Shown: positions 19,889 through 28,645, counted from the stretch's first letter. The stretch is 64,000 nucleotides of DNA from Paenibacillus sp. JNUCC-31 (GCF_014844075.1 NZ_CP062165.1:7068001-7132000); one strand, 5' to 3'. Notes: a model not told the origin generated them from the letters alone. Numbers and translations are program-made.

Positions 19889-21127
19889 ATGGGAAAAGCA
19901 CTAATCATCGGCGCCGGTGGCGTAGCTTCAGTAGCGGTTCATAAATGCGTTCAAAACAGCGAAGTATTTGAGGAAATTTGCATCGCAAGTCGTACAAAAT
20001 CCAAATGTGACGATCTCAAAGCCAAACTGGACGGCGGCAAAACAAAAATTACGACAGCTCAAGTGGATGCTGATAACGTTGACGAACTGATCGCCCTCAT
20101 CAACGAAGTTAAACCGGATATCGTCATGAACCTGGCATTGCCTTACCAAGACCTGACAATCATGGATGCTTGCCTTGCAACTAAAACCAATTACATGGAT
20201 ACAGCGAACTATGAGCCAGAAGATACAGCGAAATTCGAATACAGCTGGCAGTGGGATTACAAAGAGCGTTTCGAAAAAGCGGGTATTACGGCACTGCTCG
20301 GCAGTGGATTTGACCCAGGCGTAACTGGCGTATTCTCTGCTTATGCTTTGAAACACTATTTTGACGAGATTGAATATATTGATATTCTGGACTGCAATGG
20401 CGGCGATCACGGATACCCGTTCGCAACCAATTTCAACCCTGAAATCAATATCCGTGAAGTTTCGGCAAACGGAAGATATTGGGAAAATGGTGAATGGATC
20501 GAAACAAAACCGATGGAAATTAAACGTGTCTATGACTTCAAGGAAGTTGGCGAAAAAGACATGTATCTGCTATATCATGAAGAGCTGGAGTCTCTGGCCA
20601 AAAATATGCCTGGTCTGAAACGCATTCGTTTCTTCATGACATTTGGCCAAAGCTACCTGACACACCTGAAAGCACTTGAAAATGTGGGCATGACTTCGAT
20701 CGAGCCTATCGAATTCGAAGGCAAACAAATCATTCCGCTGCAATTCCTGAAGGCGGTACTGCCAGATCCGGCGTCTCTGGGACCACGGACTGTAGGCAAA
20801 ACGAACATTGGTTGCATCTTCAAAGGCAAAAAAGACGGCCAAGACAAAACGTACTACGTGTACAACATTTGCGATCACCAAGAATGCTACAAAGAGGTTG
20901 GTTCCCAAGCGATTTCTTACACTACTGGCGTTCCGGCCATGATTGGTGCAGCAATGGTGATGACTGGCAAATGGAACAAACCAGGCGTGTACAACGTGGA
21001 AGAGTTCAACCCGGATCCGTTCATGGAAGAATTGAACAAATGGGGACTTCCATGGGTTGAAGATTTCAACCCGGTACTCGTTGACGAACTGCCGGAAGAA
21101 GTCAAGGAATCGGAGCTTGTTCGTTAA
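19889..21127 (+). CDS. Carboxynorspermidine/carboxyspermidine dehydrogenase (saccharopine dehydrogenase family)
   Basis: A 412-residue NADPH enzyme with an N-terminal Rossmann motif (ALIIGAGGVASVAVHKC) and the LYS1-like catalytic fold (GSGFDPGVTGVFSAYALKHY, DCNGGDHGYPFATNFNPEINIRE). With the following decarboxylase gene it matches the alternative polyamine route: aspartate semialdehyde condenses with putrescine or diaminopropane, is reduced to the carboxy-polyamine and then decarboxylated. TAGGAGAATGG precedes ATG 19889. The dehydrogenase/decarboxylase pairing makes the assignment strong; whether the product is spermidine or norspermidine cannot be decided from sequence. An unusually long leader precedes it. 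Confidence 0.9.
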   Translation: MGKALIIGAGGVASVAVHKCVQNSEVFEEICIASRTKSKCDDLKAKLDGGKTKITTAQVDADNVDELIALINEVKPDIVMNLALPYQDLTIMDACLATKTNYMDTANYEPEDTAKFEYSWQWDYKERFEKAGITALLGSGFDPGVTGVFSAYALKHYFDEIEYIDILDCNGGDHGYPFATNFNPEINIREVSANGRYWENGEWIETKPMEIKRVYDFKEVGEKDMYLLYHEELESLAKNMPGLKRIRFFMTFGQSYLTHLKALENVGMTSIEPIEFEGKQIIPLQFLKAVLPDPASLGPRTVGKTNIGCIFKGKKDGQDKTYYVYNICDHQECYKEVGSQAISYTTGVPAMIGAAMVMTGKWNKPGVYNVEEFNPDPFMEELNKWGLPWVEDFNPVLVDELPEEVKESELVR

Positions 21128-21128
21128 G

Positions 21129-22256
21129 ATGCGTTTCGAGCAATTACCGACGCCATGCTTTGTTGTTGACGAGGGACTTATCGAGAGAAATCTCAAAATT
21201 CTGAACGGTGTCATGCAACGTACAGGAGCCAAAATCGTGCTGGCTCAGAAAGCTTTTTCCATGACCACGATGTATCCGCTCATTGGAGAATACCTGAGCG
21301 GTGCAACGGCGAGCGGGCTGTATGAAGCCCGCCTGGGTCATGAGGAGATGGGCAAGGAGAACCATGTTTTTGCCCCGGCTTATCGCGAAGATGAGATTGA
21401 TGAGATTCTCTCGATTTGTGATCATATTATTTTTAATTCATTCTCCCAACTGGAGAAATTCAAGGACAAAGCACTTCAGGCTGGCCGAAAAGTGGGTCTC
21501 CGTATTAATCCTGAATGCTCGACTCAGGAGGGTCATGAGATTTACGATCCATGTTCTCCTGGTTCTAGGTTCGGTGCCAAGCACGAAGATTTCCGGAAGG
21601 AGCTGCTGGAAGGTGTATCCGGACTACACTTTCATACATTGTGCCAACAAAATTCCGATGATCTGGAAACGACGTTGAATGCAGTAGAAGAGAAGTTTGG
21701 ACAATGGCTGCCTCAAATGGAGTGGATCAACTTCGGCGGCGGTCACCATATCACACGCGAAGATTATGACATTCCAAGACTGGAAGCATGTATCAAACGG
21801 ATGCAGGAAAAGTATGGTCTGGAAGTATATCTGGAGCCTGGCGAGGCCGTTGCGCTCAATGCGGGGTTCCTGGTAACTTCCGTACTTGATTTCCATAAGA
21901 ATGGAATGGATATTGCCATTCTGGATACCTCGGCCACTTGCCATATGCCAGACGTACTTGAGATGCCATATCGCCCACCACTTATCGGTTCGGGAGAAGC
22001 AGGGGAGAAAGCCCACCTGTACCGACTTGGCGGTCAAACCTGCCTATCAGGTGATGTGATCGGCGATTATTCATTTGACCAACCACTGATGACGGGTGAC
22101 AGGTTAGTATTTGAGGATATGGCGATTTATTCCATGGTCAAAACGAATACGTTCAACGGCATGCCGTTACCAGCTATTGCTGTGAAAAGAAAAGATGGCG
22201 ATTGCGAAGTGGTTCGTGAGTTTGGCTATCAGGATTTTAAAATGAGATTGGCATAA
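21129..22256 (+). CDS. nspC: Carboxynorspermidine/carboxyspermidine decarboxylase
   Basis: A 376-residue fold-type III PLP decarboxylase of the NspC family. It starts MRFEQLPTPCFVVDEGLIERNL; the PLP lysine is in KIVLAQKAFS, and the C-terminal substrate/PLP motifs include INFGGGHHITREDYD and LDTSATCHMPDVLEMP. It removes CO2 from carboxyspermidine or carboxynorspermidine made by the upstream dehydrogenase. ATG 21129 is one base after the upstream stop, which indicates translational coupling; the ribosome site within the end of the upstream gene (CGGAG) is weak. The frame also opens upstream inside the previous gene, but family length supports this start. Confidence 0.93.
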   Translation: MRFEQLPTPCFVVDEGLIERNLKILNGVMQRTGAKIVLAQKAFSMTTMYPLIGEYLSGATASGLYEARLGHEEMGKENHVFAPAYREDEIDEILSICDHIIFNSFSQLEKFKDKALQAGRKVGLRINPECSTQEGHEIYDPCSPGSRFGAKHEDFRKELLEGVSGLHFHTLCQQNSDDLETTLNAVEEKFGQWLPQMEWINFGGGHHITREDYDIPRLEACIKRMQEKYGLEVYLEPGEAVALNAGFLVTSVLDFHKNGMDIAILDTSATCHMPDVLEMPYRPPLIGSGEAGEKAHLYRLGGQTCLSGDVIGDYSFDQPLMTGDRLVFEDMAIYSMVKTNTFNGMPLPAIAVKRKDGDCEVVREFGYQDFKMRLA

Positions 22257-22270
22257 ATGATTAAACACAC

Positions 22271-22301
22271 AACCGGATTCGATACCAGAATCCGGTTTTT
22301 T
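22271..22301 (+). terminator. Terminator of the polyamine operon
   Basis: AACCGGATTC (22271-22280) pairs perfectly with GAATCCGGTT (22288-22297), followed by TTTTGTG, 15 bases after the stop of the decarboxylase gene. Confidence 0.88.
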
Positions 22302-22433
22302 GTGCTGTAGAGCAGCGATCAAACAAGCAAAGCATAGTTACATTTTGAATTTCATGCATAAGTAACACGCTCTTATGGAAAACTTCAGTAGTGCGTATAA
22401 ATAGCATGATTCCATTTATGGGAGGTGACAAAT

Positions 22434-22661
22434 ATGAGCAAACCGGATAATCGTAAGGATAATGTAGAGCACTTGCAAAACGCCGTTCAAAACACGATCG
22501 AAAATTACCGGGAAGCGAAAGATTATCTCGAGGAATTCGGAGATGAAATTCCAGGACAGGAAAAAGCGCAAATCGAGGAAAAAAATGAACGCCGTAAACA
22601 TAGCATTTCCGGATTCAGAGAAGAAATTCAAGATGAAGCCAAACACCAGCAAAACTCATAA
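22434..22661 (+). CDS. tlp: Small acid-soluble spore protein Tlp
   Basis: A 75-residue charged protein with the Tlp family pattern: SKPDNRKDNVEHLQNAVQNT at the N-terminus, then KNERRKHSISGFREEIQDEA at the C-terminus. Tlp proteins are made in the forespore and stored in the dormant spore core. ATG 22434 follows GGGAGGTGACAAAT; an in-frame GTG at 22425 overlaps that ribosome site. Its presence is strong evidence that the organism makes endospores. The adjacent short gene may be co-expressed. Confidence 0.93.
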   Translation: MSKPDNRKDNVEHLQNAVQNTIENYREAKDYLEEFGDEIPGQEKAQIEEKNERRKHSISGFREEIQDEAKHQQNS

Positions 22662-22685
22662 ATATGATTTCTTGGAGGTTAACAT

Positions 22686-22874
22686 ATGCCAGACCAAGAT
22701 CCGCAGGAGCTTCTTGAGCAAAAACACGAACTGGATGAGCAAAAAAGGCAGTTCACCAATTTTTCACGCGTTGTTTCTGGTCCAGGTGAGGTAGAAGCAG
22801 GTCAGGAATTTAGTCATGACCACGTGCCTGATGATCAAAACCGTATGAAATCTGTCGAGAACAAACGTGCTTGA
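22686..22874 (+). CDS. Small hypothetical protein downstream of tlp
   Basis: A 62-residue highly charged protein (MPDQDPQELLEQKHELDEQK...), rich in Gln, Glu and Asp and without membrane segments. A strong ribosome site (TTGGAGG) lies seven bases before the ATG, and the gene is 24 bases after tlp and before a shared terminator, so it is likely real and part of a sporulation operon. I do not recognise the family; function is unknown. Confidence 0.75.
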   Translation: MPDQDPQELLEQKHELDEQKRQFTNFSRVVSGPGEVEAGQEFSHDHVPDDQNRMKSVENKRA

Positions 22875-22902
22875 TCCCAAATAACTAAAATAAGGCTATA
22901 TG

Positions 22903-22940
22903 AATAAGCTGATCCTTTTCTGGATCGGCTTATTTGTTTT
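22903..22940 (+). terminator. Terminator after the tlp operon
   Basis: AATAAGCTGATCC (22903-22915) pairs with GGATCGGCTTATT (22922-22934) with one G.U pair and is followed by TGTTTT. Confidence 0.85.
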
Positions 22941-23029
22941 ACTTGAAACTAATGACGATTAATTTGCAAACGTAGTGACAATTATTATAGACTATTTCCT
23001 ATCGGTTAAATGTCCAAGGGGGAAAAGGA

Positions 23030-23902
23030 ATGAATCAAAGGAACACGCAAAAATCAAACAAACTGAAGATCATCTCGAAAGTGTTATTGATTATGATTGG
23101 GGCTTTTATAACCTCATATGGTCTTGAAGCCGTATTAATTCCCAACAATGTCTCAGATGGTGGTGTAACAGGCCTGAGTATCGTTGGTTCTAAACTGTTT
23201 GGTTTACCGTTAGGGATGCTGATTGGTGTAATCAACATTCCATTTGTCTGGTTAGGCTATAAACAAATAGGTAAAAGTTTCGCGATTTATTCCATTATCG
23301 GTATTGCTTCGCTAGCCGTTGGTACAAGCCTTATGCACCATGTGCCAACGATTATACAAGGAGATACCTTGTTAATTACCGTCGTGGGCGGGATTATCAT
23401 CGGTTTTGGTATGGGTTTGGCATTGCGTAATGGTGGGGCTTTGGATGGAATAGATATGTTGGCTGTACTGCTTTCACGAAAATTACCTTTTGGAACCAGT
23501 GATCTAATCTTATTCTTGAACATGTTTGTCTTTATTGTCGTTTCGACCGTATTTGGTCTGCAAGGGGCTATCCTGTCTGCACTTGCATATTACATCGCTT
23601 CCAAAGTGATTCATATTGTTGAAGAAGGATTGAGCGGCTCCAAAACCTTTAAAATCATCACAAATCAACCTGAAATCATGGTGGAAACCATTCGTGACCG
23701 TTTGGGTCGTGGAGCAACCTATACTGATGCTTATGGTGGTTACTCCAATGAACAATTCAAAGAAATTACTTGTGTAATCAACCGTATGGAAGAAAGCAAG
23801 ATCAAAGATATCATTCATGAAATTGACCCCAATGCTTTTATTGTAGTCTACGATGTAGCCGAAGTTAAGGGCGGTAATTTTAAAAAGAAAGATATCCATT
23901 AA
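23030..23902 (+). CDS. YitT-family membrane protein
   Basis: A 290-residue protein with about five N-terminal helices (starting LLIMIGAFITSYGLEAVLIPNNVSDGG, the YitT signature) and a C-terminal cytosolic DUF2179 domain (ITNQPEIMVETIRDRLGRGATY, KDIIHEIDPNAFIVVYDVAEVKG). The family is widespread in Firmicutes; its function is not established, although some members are proposed to transport small molecules or amino acids. AAGGGGGAAAAGG precedes ATG 23030. It stands alone between two terminators. Confidence 0.9.
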   Translation: MNQRNTQKSNKLKIISKVLLIMIGAFITSYGLEAVLIPNNVSDGGVTGLSIVGSKLFGLPLGMLIGVINIPFVWLGYKQIGKSFAIYSIIGIASLAVGTSLMHHVPTIIQGDTLLITVVGGIIIGFGMGLALRNGGALDGIDMLAVLLSRKLPFGTSDLILFLNMFVFIVVSTVFGLQGAILSALAYYIASKVIHIVEEGLSGSKTFKIITNQPEIMVETIRDRLGRGATYTDAYGGYSNEQFKEITCVINRMEESKIKDIIHEIDPNAFIVVYDVAEVKGGNFKKKDIH

Positions 23903-23909
23903 TCACTAA

Positions 23910-23952
23910 AATAATGCGTTGGCAGAGAAGTTCTCTCGTCAGCGCATTATTT
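23910..23952 (+). terminator. Terminator after the YitT gene
   Basis: AATAATGCG (23910-23918) pairs with CGCATTATT (23943-23951); an inner AGAGAA/TTCTCT stem extends it, and TTATT follows. Confidence 0.8.
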
Positions 23953-24100
23953 ATTGAATCTAACATGAGGCACACAGATGAATTCCAAAATTAAAGATGC
24001 TTCTATTGAAGAGTACCTGATCGTTCACTTCAAATAATAAAAGATAACTTCTTAATTTTTGTTGCAAACTATACAATTATAGGATAGATTTAATATATAA

Positions 24101-24122
24101 TTTTGTTGTATTTACAACAAAA
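24101..24122. promoter_or_regulatory. Perfect palindrome upstream of paiA
   Basis: TTTTGTTGTA (24101-24110), two bases, then TACAACAAAA (24113-24122) form a perfect 22-bp palindrome about 80 bases before paiA. It could be a repressor operator or a weak hairpin. The binding protein is unknown. Confidence 0.45.
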
Positions 24123-24180
24123 AAAGCATGGCGGTTTCTTTTCACACAAGTATGAAAAGTAGCCTAGAGACATCATGTAA

Positions 24181-24717
<537 letters not shown>

Positions 24718-24752
24718 GGAATACTGCTTAGTATCAACGGAAAAATGAGTTT

Positions 24753-24786
24753 AAGTCACTGATCTCAACTGATTAGTGACTTTTTT
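24753..24786 (+). terminator. Terminator after paiA
   Basis: AAGTCACT (24753-24760) pairs with AGTGACTT (24775-24782); an inner ATC/GAT pair extends it, and a run of Ts follows. Confidence 0.8.
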
Positions 24787-24808
24787 ATAGTTCAATTGCA
24801 GATTGTAG

Positions 24809-24839
24809 TTGACCTAGAGTTGAATCGAGGTTGTACGGT
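24809..24839 (+). promoter_or_regulatory. MerR-type promoter/operator (copy 1) for the acetyltransferase
   Basis: TTGACC (24809-24814), 19-bp spacer, TACGGT (24834-24839). The spacer carries CCTAGAGTTGAATCGAGG (24813-24830), a near-palindrome shared with the other two sites at 25955 and 26092. A 19-bp spacer with an operator inside is the hallmark of MerR-activated promoters. Confidence 0.7.
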
Positions 24840-24883
24840 AATCATGTTCAAGTCTTAAAAAAACATTGAAGGGTGATATGATA

Positions 24884-25450
24884 ATGAGTAAAGACATCTT
24901 TGAAAGAGATCGTTCAGGTGAAGTCGTTTCAATTCACGATCCGGAGTTTTATAAAATTGGTGTAGCTATTGAACATGCACAAAAGCTGATTGCAGGGTTG
25001 AATACGGGGTATCATAATGCTGCCAAAGTTAGAGACCTGTTCAGCCAATTAACAGGAGAAATTGTGAATGAGACGTTTGAGTTGTTGCCACCGTTTTATA
25101 CGGACTATGGTCAAAATATCCGAGTGGGTAAACACGTATTTATCAACCAAGGCTGCACGTTCATGGATCGAGGTGGCATAACTATTGAAGATCATGTTTT
25201 GATTGCCCCCAAAGTCAATCTCGTGACGATTAATCATCCTGTCGCGCCCTCCCAAAGAAGATCCACCGTTTCCACTCCCATTGTCATCAAAAAAGGGGCC
25301 TGGATTGGCATCGCGGCAACCATTATGCCCGGTGTAACCGTCGGTGAAAATTCCATTATTTCGGCAGGGGCCGTCGTGACAAAAGACGTACCTGCCAACA
25401 CCATTGTGGCTGGTATACCTGCAAAAGTGATCAAAACAATTGAAGAATAA
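24884..25450 (+). CDS. Hexapeptide-repeat sugar O-acetyltransferase (maltose/galactoside acetyltransferase family)
   Basis: A 188-residue left-handed beta-helix acetyltransferase. The N-terminal Mac domain is at 1-60, then DYGQNIRVGKHVFINQGCTF, catalytic-type NHPVAP, and repeated hexapeptides (IGIAATIMPGVTVGENSIISAGAVVTKDVPAN). Members acetylate sugars such as maltose, galactosides or nodulation-type acceptors with acetyl-CoA; the substrate here is unknown. ATG 24884 is preferred (GAAGGGTG upstream); ATG 24878 and TTG 24866 are in frame. The promoter carries a MerR operator like that of the alcohol dehydrogenase at 26232, so it belongs to the same small regulon. Confidence 0.85.
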   Translation: MSKDIFERDRSGEVVSIHDPEFYKIGVAIEHAQKLIAGLNTGYHNAAKVRDLFSQLTGEIVNETFELLPPFYTDYGQNIRVGKHVFINQGCTFMDRGGITIEDHVLIAPKVNLVTINHPVAPSQRRSTVSTPIVIKKGAWIGIAATIMPGVTVGENSIISAGAVVTKDVPANTIVAGIPAKVIKTIEE

Positions 25451-25463
25451 CAAACTTAATCAG

Positions 25464-25494
25464 AAGCCTAAAGTCAACAGACTTTAGGCTTTTA
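25464..25494. terminator. Convergent terminator between acetyltransferase and merR genes
   Basis: AGCCTAAAGTC (25465/6-25475) pairs with GACTTTAGGCT (25480-25490) around AACA, followed by TTT. Confidence 0.83.
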
Positions 25495-25512
25495 GTAGTT
25501 AGTATGCAGTAG

Positions 25513-25926
25513 TTAACTGGTAACAAAGTTCCCGATTCTATTGGTTTTATGAATTTCTTCCGTTCCAGCACTGAGTGCAGTCTTATAGTAGGAACATTTA
25601 TGTTCGATGACTTCCATGGTCTTTTTCAGCTCTTCCATCTGTGCTTCTACACTAGCCTTGCGTTCCGTAAACATATTATATCTTTCCTGTAAGGTGGAAT
25701 CGCCCTCGGAGCACCATTCAATGAAATCTTTGATATCCTTGATCGGCATCCCCGTAGATTTTAGACATTGAATGATTTTTAAAAAGTCGATATCTGATTC
25801 TTTAAACTTTCGCGCTCCGCTAGGGGTACGTTCTACAAATGGCATGAGTCCTTCCTTGTCGTAGTAACGCAAGGTATACACGGTAAGATTCAATTCCTTT
25901 GCAACTTCGCTGATTGAATACGTCAT
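25513..25926 (-). CDS. MerR-family regulator (AdhR/NmlR-like aldehyde sensor type)
   Basis: A 137-residue MerR protein. The winged helix is SISEVAKELNLTVYTLRYYDKEG, followed by a C-terminal coiled coil (MEELKKTMEVIEHKCSYY). Cys54 in FLKIIQCLKSTG corresponds to the conserved cysteine region of AdhR/NmlR regulators, which respond to formaldehyde and other electrophiles; the alignment is by eye. AAAGGAG precedes the ATG. The same 18-bp near-palindrome lies upstream of this gene, the alcohol dehydrogenase and the acetyltransferase, so it is probably autoregulated and an activator of both. Confidence 0.88.
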   Translation of the reverse strand: MTYSISEVAKELNLTVYTLRYYDKEGLMPFVERTPSGARKFKESDIDFLKIIQCLKSTGMPIKDIKDFIEWCSEGDSTLQERYNMFTERKASVEAQMEELKKTMEVIEHKCSYYKTALSAGTEEIHKTNRIGNFVTS

Positions 25927-25944
25927 TCATTGTCTCCTTTTCAT

Positions 25945-25980
25945 AGTAGCTAGACTTCGAGTTAACTCTAGGATCTTTCG
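25945..25980 (-). promoter_or_regulatory. MerR operator (copy 2) upstream of the merR-type gene
   Basis: On the minus strand CCTAGAGTTAACTCGAAG (25972 down to 25955) is the same near-palindrome as copies 1 and 3. A -10-like TACTAT follows. The -35 is weak. Confidence 0.6.
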
Positions 25981-26087
25981 GGATTTTACCACGTTGCATA
26001 AGGGATGTCAAAGTAGACATACACCATCCCAAACATATATTCATTTGATTTCAAAGCCTCCTGTACATGAATTTTTTATAAAAATAA

Positions 26088-26118
26088 TTGACCTAGAGTT
26101 AACTAGAGGGATTAAGAT
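26088..26118 (+). promoter_or_regulatory. MerR-type promoter/operator (copy 3) for the alcohol dehydrogenase
   Basis: TTGACC (26088-26093), 19-bp spacer, TAAGAT (26113-26118). CCTAGAGTTAACTAGAGG (26092-26109) fills the spacer. The long spacer requires MerR twisting for activity. The leader to the gene is about 110 bases. Confidence 0.75.
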
Positions 26119-26231
26119 TGTTTTACAAGAGAAGATGCTGGGATGAATTCAGGCGAAATTCGAATCGGGTCATGACCTTGTACCCTATGAGTCAATTCTC
26201 TTGGAAAACGAAACTTTAGGAGGCTTTTTTT

Positions 26232-27272
26232 ATGATAACTGCAAAAGCACGAGCTGTAGACGGTCCGGACCAATCGTTCCGGGCGGCTGAGATTAATCGA
26301 CGCGATCTTGATTCTCATGATGTCCTGATCGAAATTAAATATGCTGGCATATGCCACTCTGACATCCATACGGCACATGGCGAATGGGGCCCAGTAAATT
26401 ATCCCCTCGTACCTGGGCATGAGATCGCAGGAATTGTCACAGAAGTGGGACCCGAAGTTTCAAAGTACAAGGTTGGTGACCGAGTAGGAGTCGGATGCAT
26501 GGTTGACTCCTGTGGTGAATGTGAAAACTGCCGCCGAGGAGAAGAGCAATACTGCCTCAAAGGGAATATTCCTACCTACGCAGGTGTGGACAAGTACGGC
26601 GAACCTACACAAGGAGGGTATTCCACTCACATTGTCGTTACCGAAGGCTTCATCGTTCGTATTCCTGACAACATCGAGCTTGATGCGGCTGCACCCCTAC
26701 TTTGTGCAGGGATTACAACATACTCGCCGCTGCATCATTGGGGAGCTGGACCAGGTAAGAAAGTAGCTGTAGTAGGAATGGGCGGTCTTGGTCATATGGC
26801 GGTCAAAATTGCGCATGCCATGGGTGCAGAGGTAACGGTTCTGTCACAATCATTGAAGAAGAAGGAGGATGGCTTGCAATTTGGAGCAGATCGTTACTAT
26901 GCTACTAGTGAGCCAGAAACCTTCGAAAAACTCGCTGGCTCCTTTGATTTGATTATTAACACCGTGAGTGCGAATATTGACATCAATGCTTATTTTGCAC
27001 TACTTACTCTGGATGGTACTCTGGTTAACGTGGGTGCTCCCGGGGAACCGTTGGCCGTAAACGTAATGTCCCTTATCGGTCATCGTCGTTCGTTCGCAGG
27101 TTCAATGATTGGCGGCATCCGCGAGACGCAGGAAATGCTTGATTTCTGTGCAGAACATGACATCGTGCCTCAGATCGAAGTTATTTCAGCTGACCAAATT
27201 GACGAAGCATATAAACGTGTATTAGCTTCCGACGTGAAGTACAGATTCGTAATTGACACTAGCACAATTTAA
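26232..27272 (+). CDS. adhA: Zinc-dependent alcohol dehydrogenase (AdhA/YahK-type MDR)
   Basis: A 346-residue medium-chain dehydrogenase. Catalytic zinc ligands are Cys in GICHSD and His in PGHE; the structural zinc lobe is [17 protein letters not shown]; the NAD(P) motif is [12 protein letters not shown]. This CAD/YahK-like subgroup reduces aldehydes, usually with NADPH. AGGAGG precedes ATG 26232. In Bacillus subtilis the AdhR regulator and adhA handle aldehydes, and the MerR operator in this promoter points to the same logic here: detoxification of formaldehyde or other aldehydes. Confidence 0.9.
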   Translation: MITAKARAVDGPDQSFRAAEINRRDLDSHDVLIEIKYAGICHSDIHTAHGEWGPVNYPLVPGHEIAGIVTEVGPEVSKYKVGDRVGVGCMVDSCGECENCRRGEEQYCLKGNIPTYAGVDKYGEPTQGGYSTHIVVTEGFIVRIPDNIELDAAAPLLCAGITTYSPLHHWGAGPGKKVAVVGMGGLGHMAVKIAHAMGAEVTVLSQSLKKKEDGLQFGADRYYATSEPETFEKLAGSFDLIINTVSANIDINAYFALLTLDGTLVNVGAPGEPLAVNVMSLIGHRRSFAGSMIGGIRETQEMLDFCAEHDIVPQIEVISADQIDEAYKRVLASDVKYRFVIDTSTI

Positions 27273-27414
27273 ATTACAGTGGCTTTTCGTAATTCAAACA
27301 GCCAGCTAAATGGATTACACCATTCCAAGCACTCGTTAGTTGGCGAGGTATGAACACCCGTTATTATAATATGCTTGATCAGTCGGTGTTGAAATACTGC
27401 CATGAAGCAGATTT

Positions 27415-27453
27415 AAAGCTTGATGTATGCTAATTCAGCATGCATCAGGCTTT
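27415..27453 (+). terminator. Hairpin downstream of the alcohol dehydrogenase
   Basis: AAAGCTTGATGTATGC (27415-27430) pairs with GCATGCATCAGGCTTT (27438-27453) over 16 positions with two G.U pairs. It lies 143 bases after the stop codon and the T tract is short, so it may be a terminator or another RNA structure. The 27273-27670 region has no other gene. Confidence 0.5.
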
Positions 27454-27539
27454 ATCCCTTAACGTTACATGAGACATGTCCGAAAGACTACGAGGGAAAT
27501 GGAACTATTGAAACGAAAGGGCTTCATGTTGCAACTTAC

Positions 27540-27568
27540 TTGACAGCATATATTTTTTACGTTAAATT
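27540..27568 (+). promoter_or_regulatory. Sigma-A-type promoter before the rhodanese gene
   Basis: TTGACA (27540-27545), 17-bp spacer, TAAATT (27563-27568), about 100 bases before a strong ribosome site at 27656-27664. Confidence 0.55.
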
Positions 27569-27670
27569 ACATGCATGCGCATGCTTTTATTTATTTGCTT
27601 TTAATCCATCGACTTAATCCGGCGTTAACAGAAGGCTTGTGGATGAAAGTTTTACAAGGAGGGGTTCGCT

Positions 27671-27727
27671 ATGGGGCGAAAAACAGGCGAAGATGCTCTG
27701 GTGAGGGTTTCGGCATGTTTTGGTTGA
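27671..27727 (+). CDS. 18-residue small ORF overlapping the rhodanese start
   Basis: ATG 27671 follows AAGGAGGGG, a much stronger ribosome site than that of the next gene. It encodes MGRKTGEDALVRVSACFG and its TGA (27725-27727) lies within the first codons of the rhodanese gene (ATG 27715). This layout suits a coupled leader peptide. Alternatively a frameshift has separated an original start from the downstream frame. No function known. Confidence 0.35.
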   Translation: MGRKTGEDALVRVSACFG

Positions 27728-28068
27728 TATTTTTATCCGTTATTATTATTTTTTTCGTAGTTGGACGTCAATTATGGCCTGTACCAAACCTTAAACATCT
27801 GGATTATAAAGACTTTATGAGCAGAAGAGATGAATTTGGTGATTACAAGATCTTGGATATCCGGGATGCATTGGAGTATTGGACTGATCCTACGGCCGGA
27901 ACTATCAATATCTCGCTGGGACGTCTTCCATACGTTTGGGGGAACCATCTTATACCCGAGGATCATGTAATGATCTTGTCTACTGGGCTGCTCAGATCCA
28001 AAAAAGCGGCGCGAATTTTACGAAAGCAAGGATTCCAATTTATCTATGTCATCAAGTGCAGTTTATAA
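27715..28068 (+). CDS. Membrane-anchored rhodanese-like protein lacking the catalytic cysteine
   Basis: A 117-residue protein with an N-terminal membrane helix (FWLIFLSVIIIFFVVG) and a rhodanese-fold domain (KILDIRDALEYW, then VMILSTGLLRSKKAARILRKQGF). In active rhodaneses the loop reads CxxGxRS; here the Cys position is Leu and the loop is one residue longer, so sulfur transfer is unlikely. Similar membrane rhodaneses (YqhL-like) are common in Bacilli. ATG 27715 has a modest ribosome site (GGTGAGGG); the frame is open upstream to 27571 but without support. It may be translated through coupling with the small ORF at 27671. Confidence 0.65.
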   Translation: MFWLIFLSVIIIFFVVGRQLWPVPNLKHLDYKDFMSRRDEFGDYKILDIRDALEYWTDPTAGTINISLGRLPYVWGNHLIPEDHVMILSTGLLRSKKAARILRKQGFQFIYVIKCSL

Positions 28069-28146
28069 TGACTATATTCAGATCAACTTAACTCCATGAT
28101 AATAACCTATCCACTACATACTATGATATAGAACAGGTGAAACGTG

Positions 28147-28584
28147 ATGAATACCGATATTGATAACAAACTTTTGAATCATTGGCTAAGCTTTAGCGAC
28201 ATTCAAACAAAGATTAATAACCGGTTGGAAAGTGCCTTAGAAGAGAAGTACAGCCTGTCATTAAAGGAATTCTATGTTCTTTATTATCTATCTCAAACCA
28301 GTGATAAGCAACTAAGATTGCAGCAGTTGCAGGACTTGGTCGGCCTTAGTCAGAGTGCCATATCACGACTTGTCGTGAGAATGGAAGCCAAAAACTGTGG
28401 TGCCTTACAACGGCATGTTTGTGAAAATGATCGAAGAGGGGTCTATACTTGCTTAACAGACCTAGGGGAAAATAAATTTAAAAAAGCTTTGGTTACTTTT
28501 AACGAAACCATTCAATCGGCTTGCCTGGAAGACGGGCTTCAAAAAGAACTTCATGCATTGATTCAGCGAAGTACAATTGAATGA
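28147..28584 (+). CDS. MarR-family transcriptional regulator
   Basis: A 145-residue MarR protein with helices before a winged helix-turn-helix (LQDLVGLSQSAISRLVVRMEAKN) and the wing motif CENDRRGVYTCLTDLGENKF. ATG 28147 has AGGTG upstream; an in-frame GTG at 28144 is less likely. The ligand and targets are unknown. No obvious target gene is adjacent other than the rhodanese upstream. Confidence 0.85.
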   Translation: MNTDIDNKLLNHWLSFSDIQTKINNRLESALEEKYSLSLKEFYVLYYLSQTSDKQLRLQQLQDLVGLSQSAISRLVVRMEAKNCGALQRHVCENDRRGVYTCLTDLGENKFKKALVTFNETIQSACLEDGLQKELHALIQRSTIE

Positions 28585-28600
28585 TGATGTCTGTACAGCA

Positions 28601-28645
28601 AAACAATCGTTTCTTGGTATGTCACCTCGGAACGATTGTTTTATT
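28601..28645. terminator. Terminator after the marR-type gene
   Basis: AAACAATCGTTTC (28601-28613) pairs with GGAACGATTGTTTT (28629-28642), followed by ATTATTT. It may serve both convergent genes. Confidence 0.8.

Noticed and set aside
27420..27617. 65-codon ORF before the rhodanese gene
   Set aside because: No ribosome site, it begins inside a strong hairpin and the composition is unlike a real protein.
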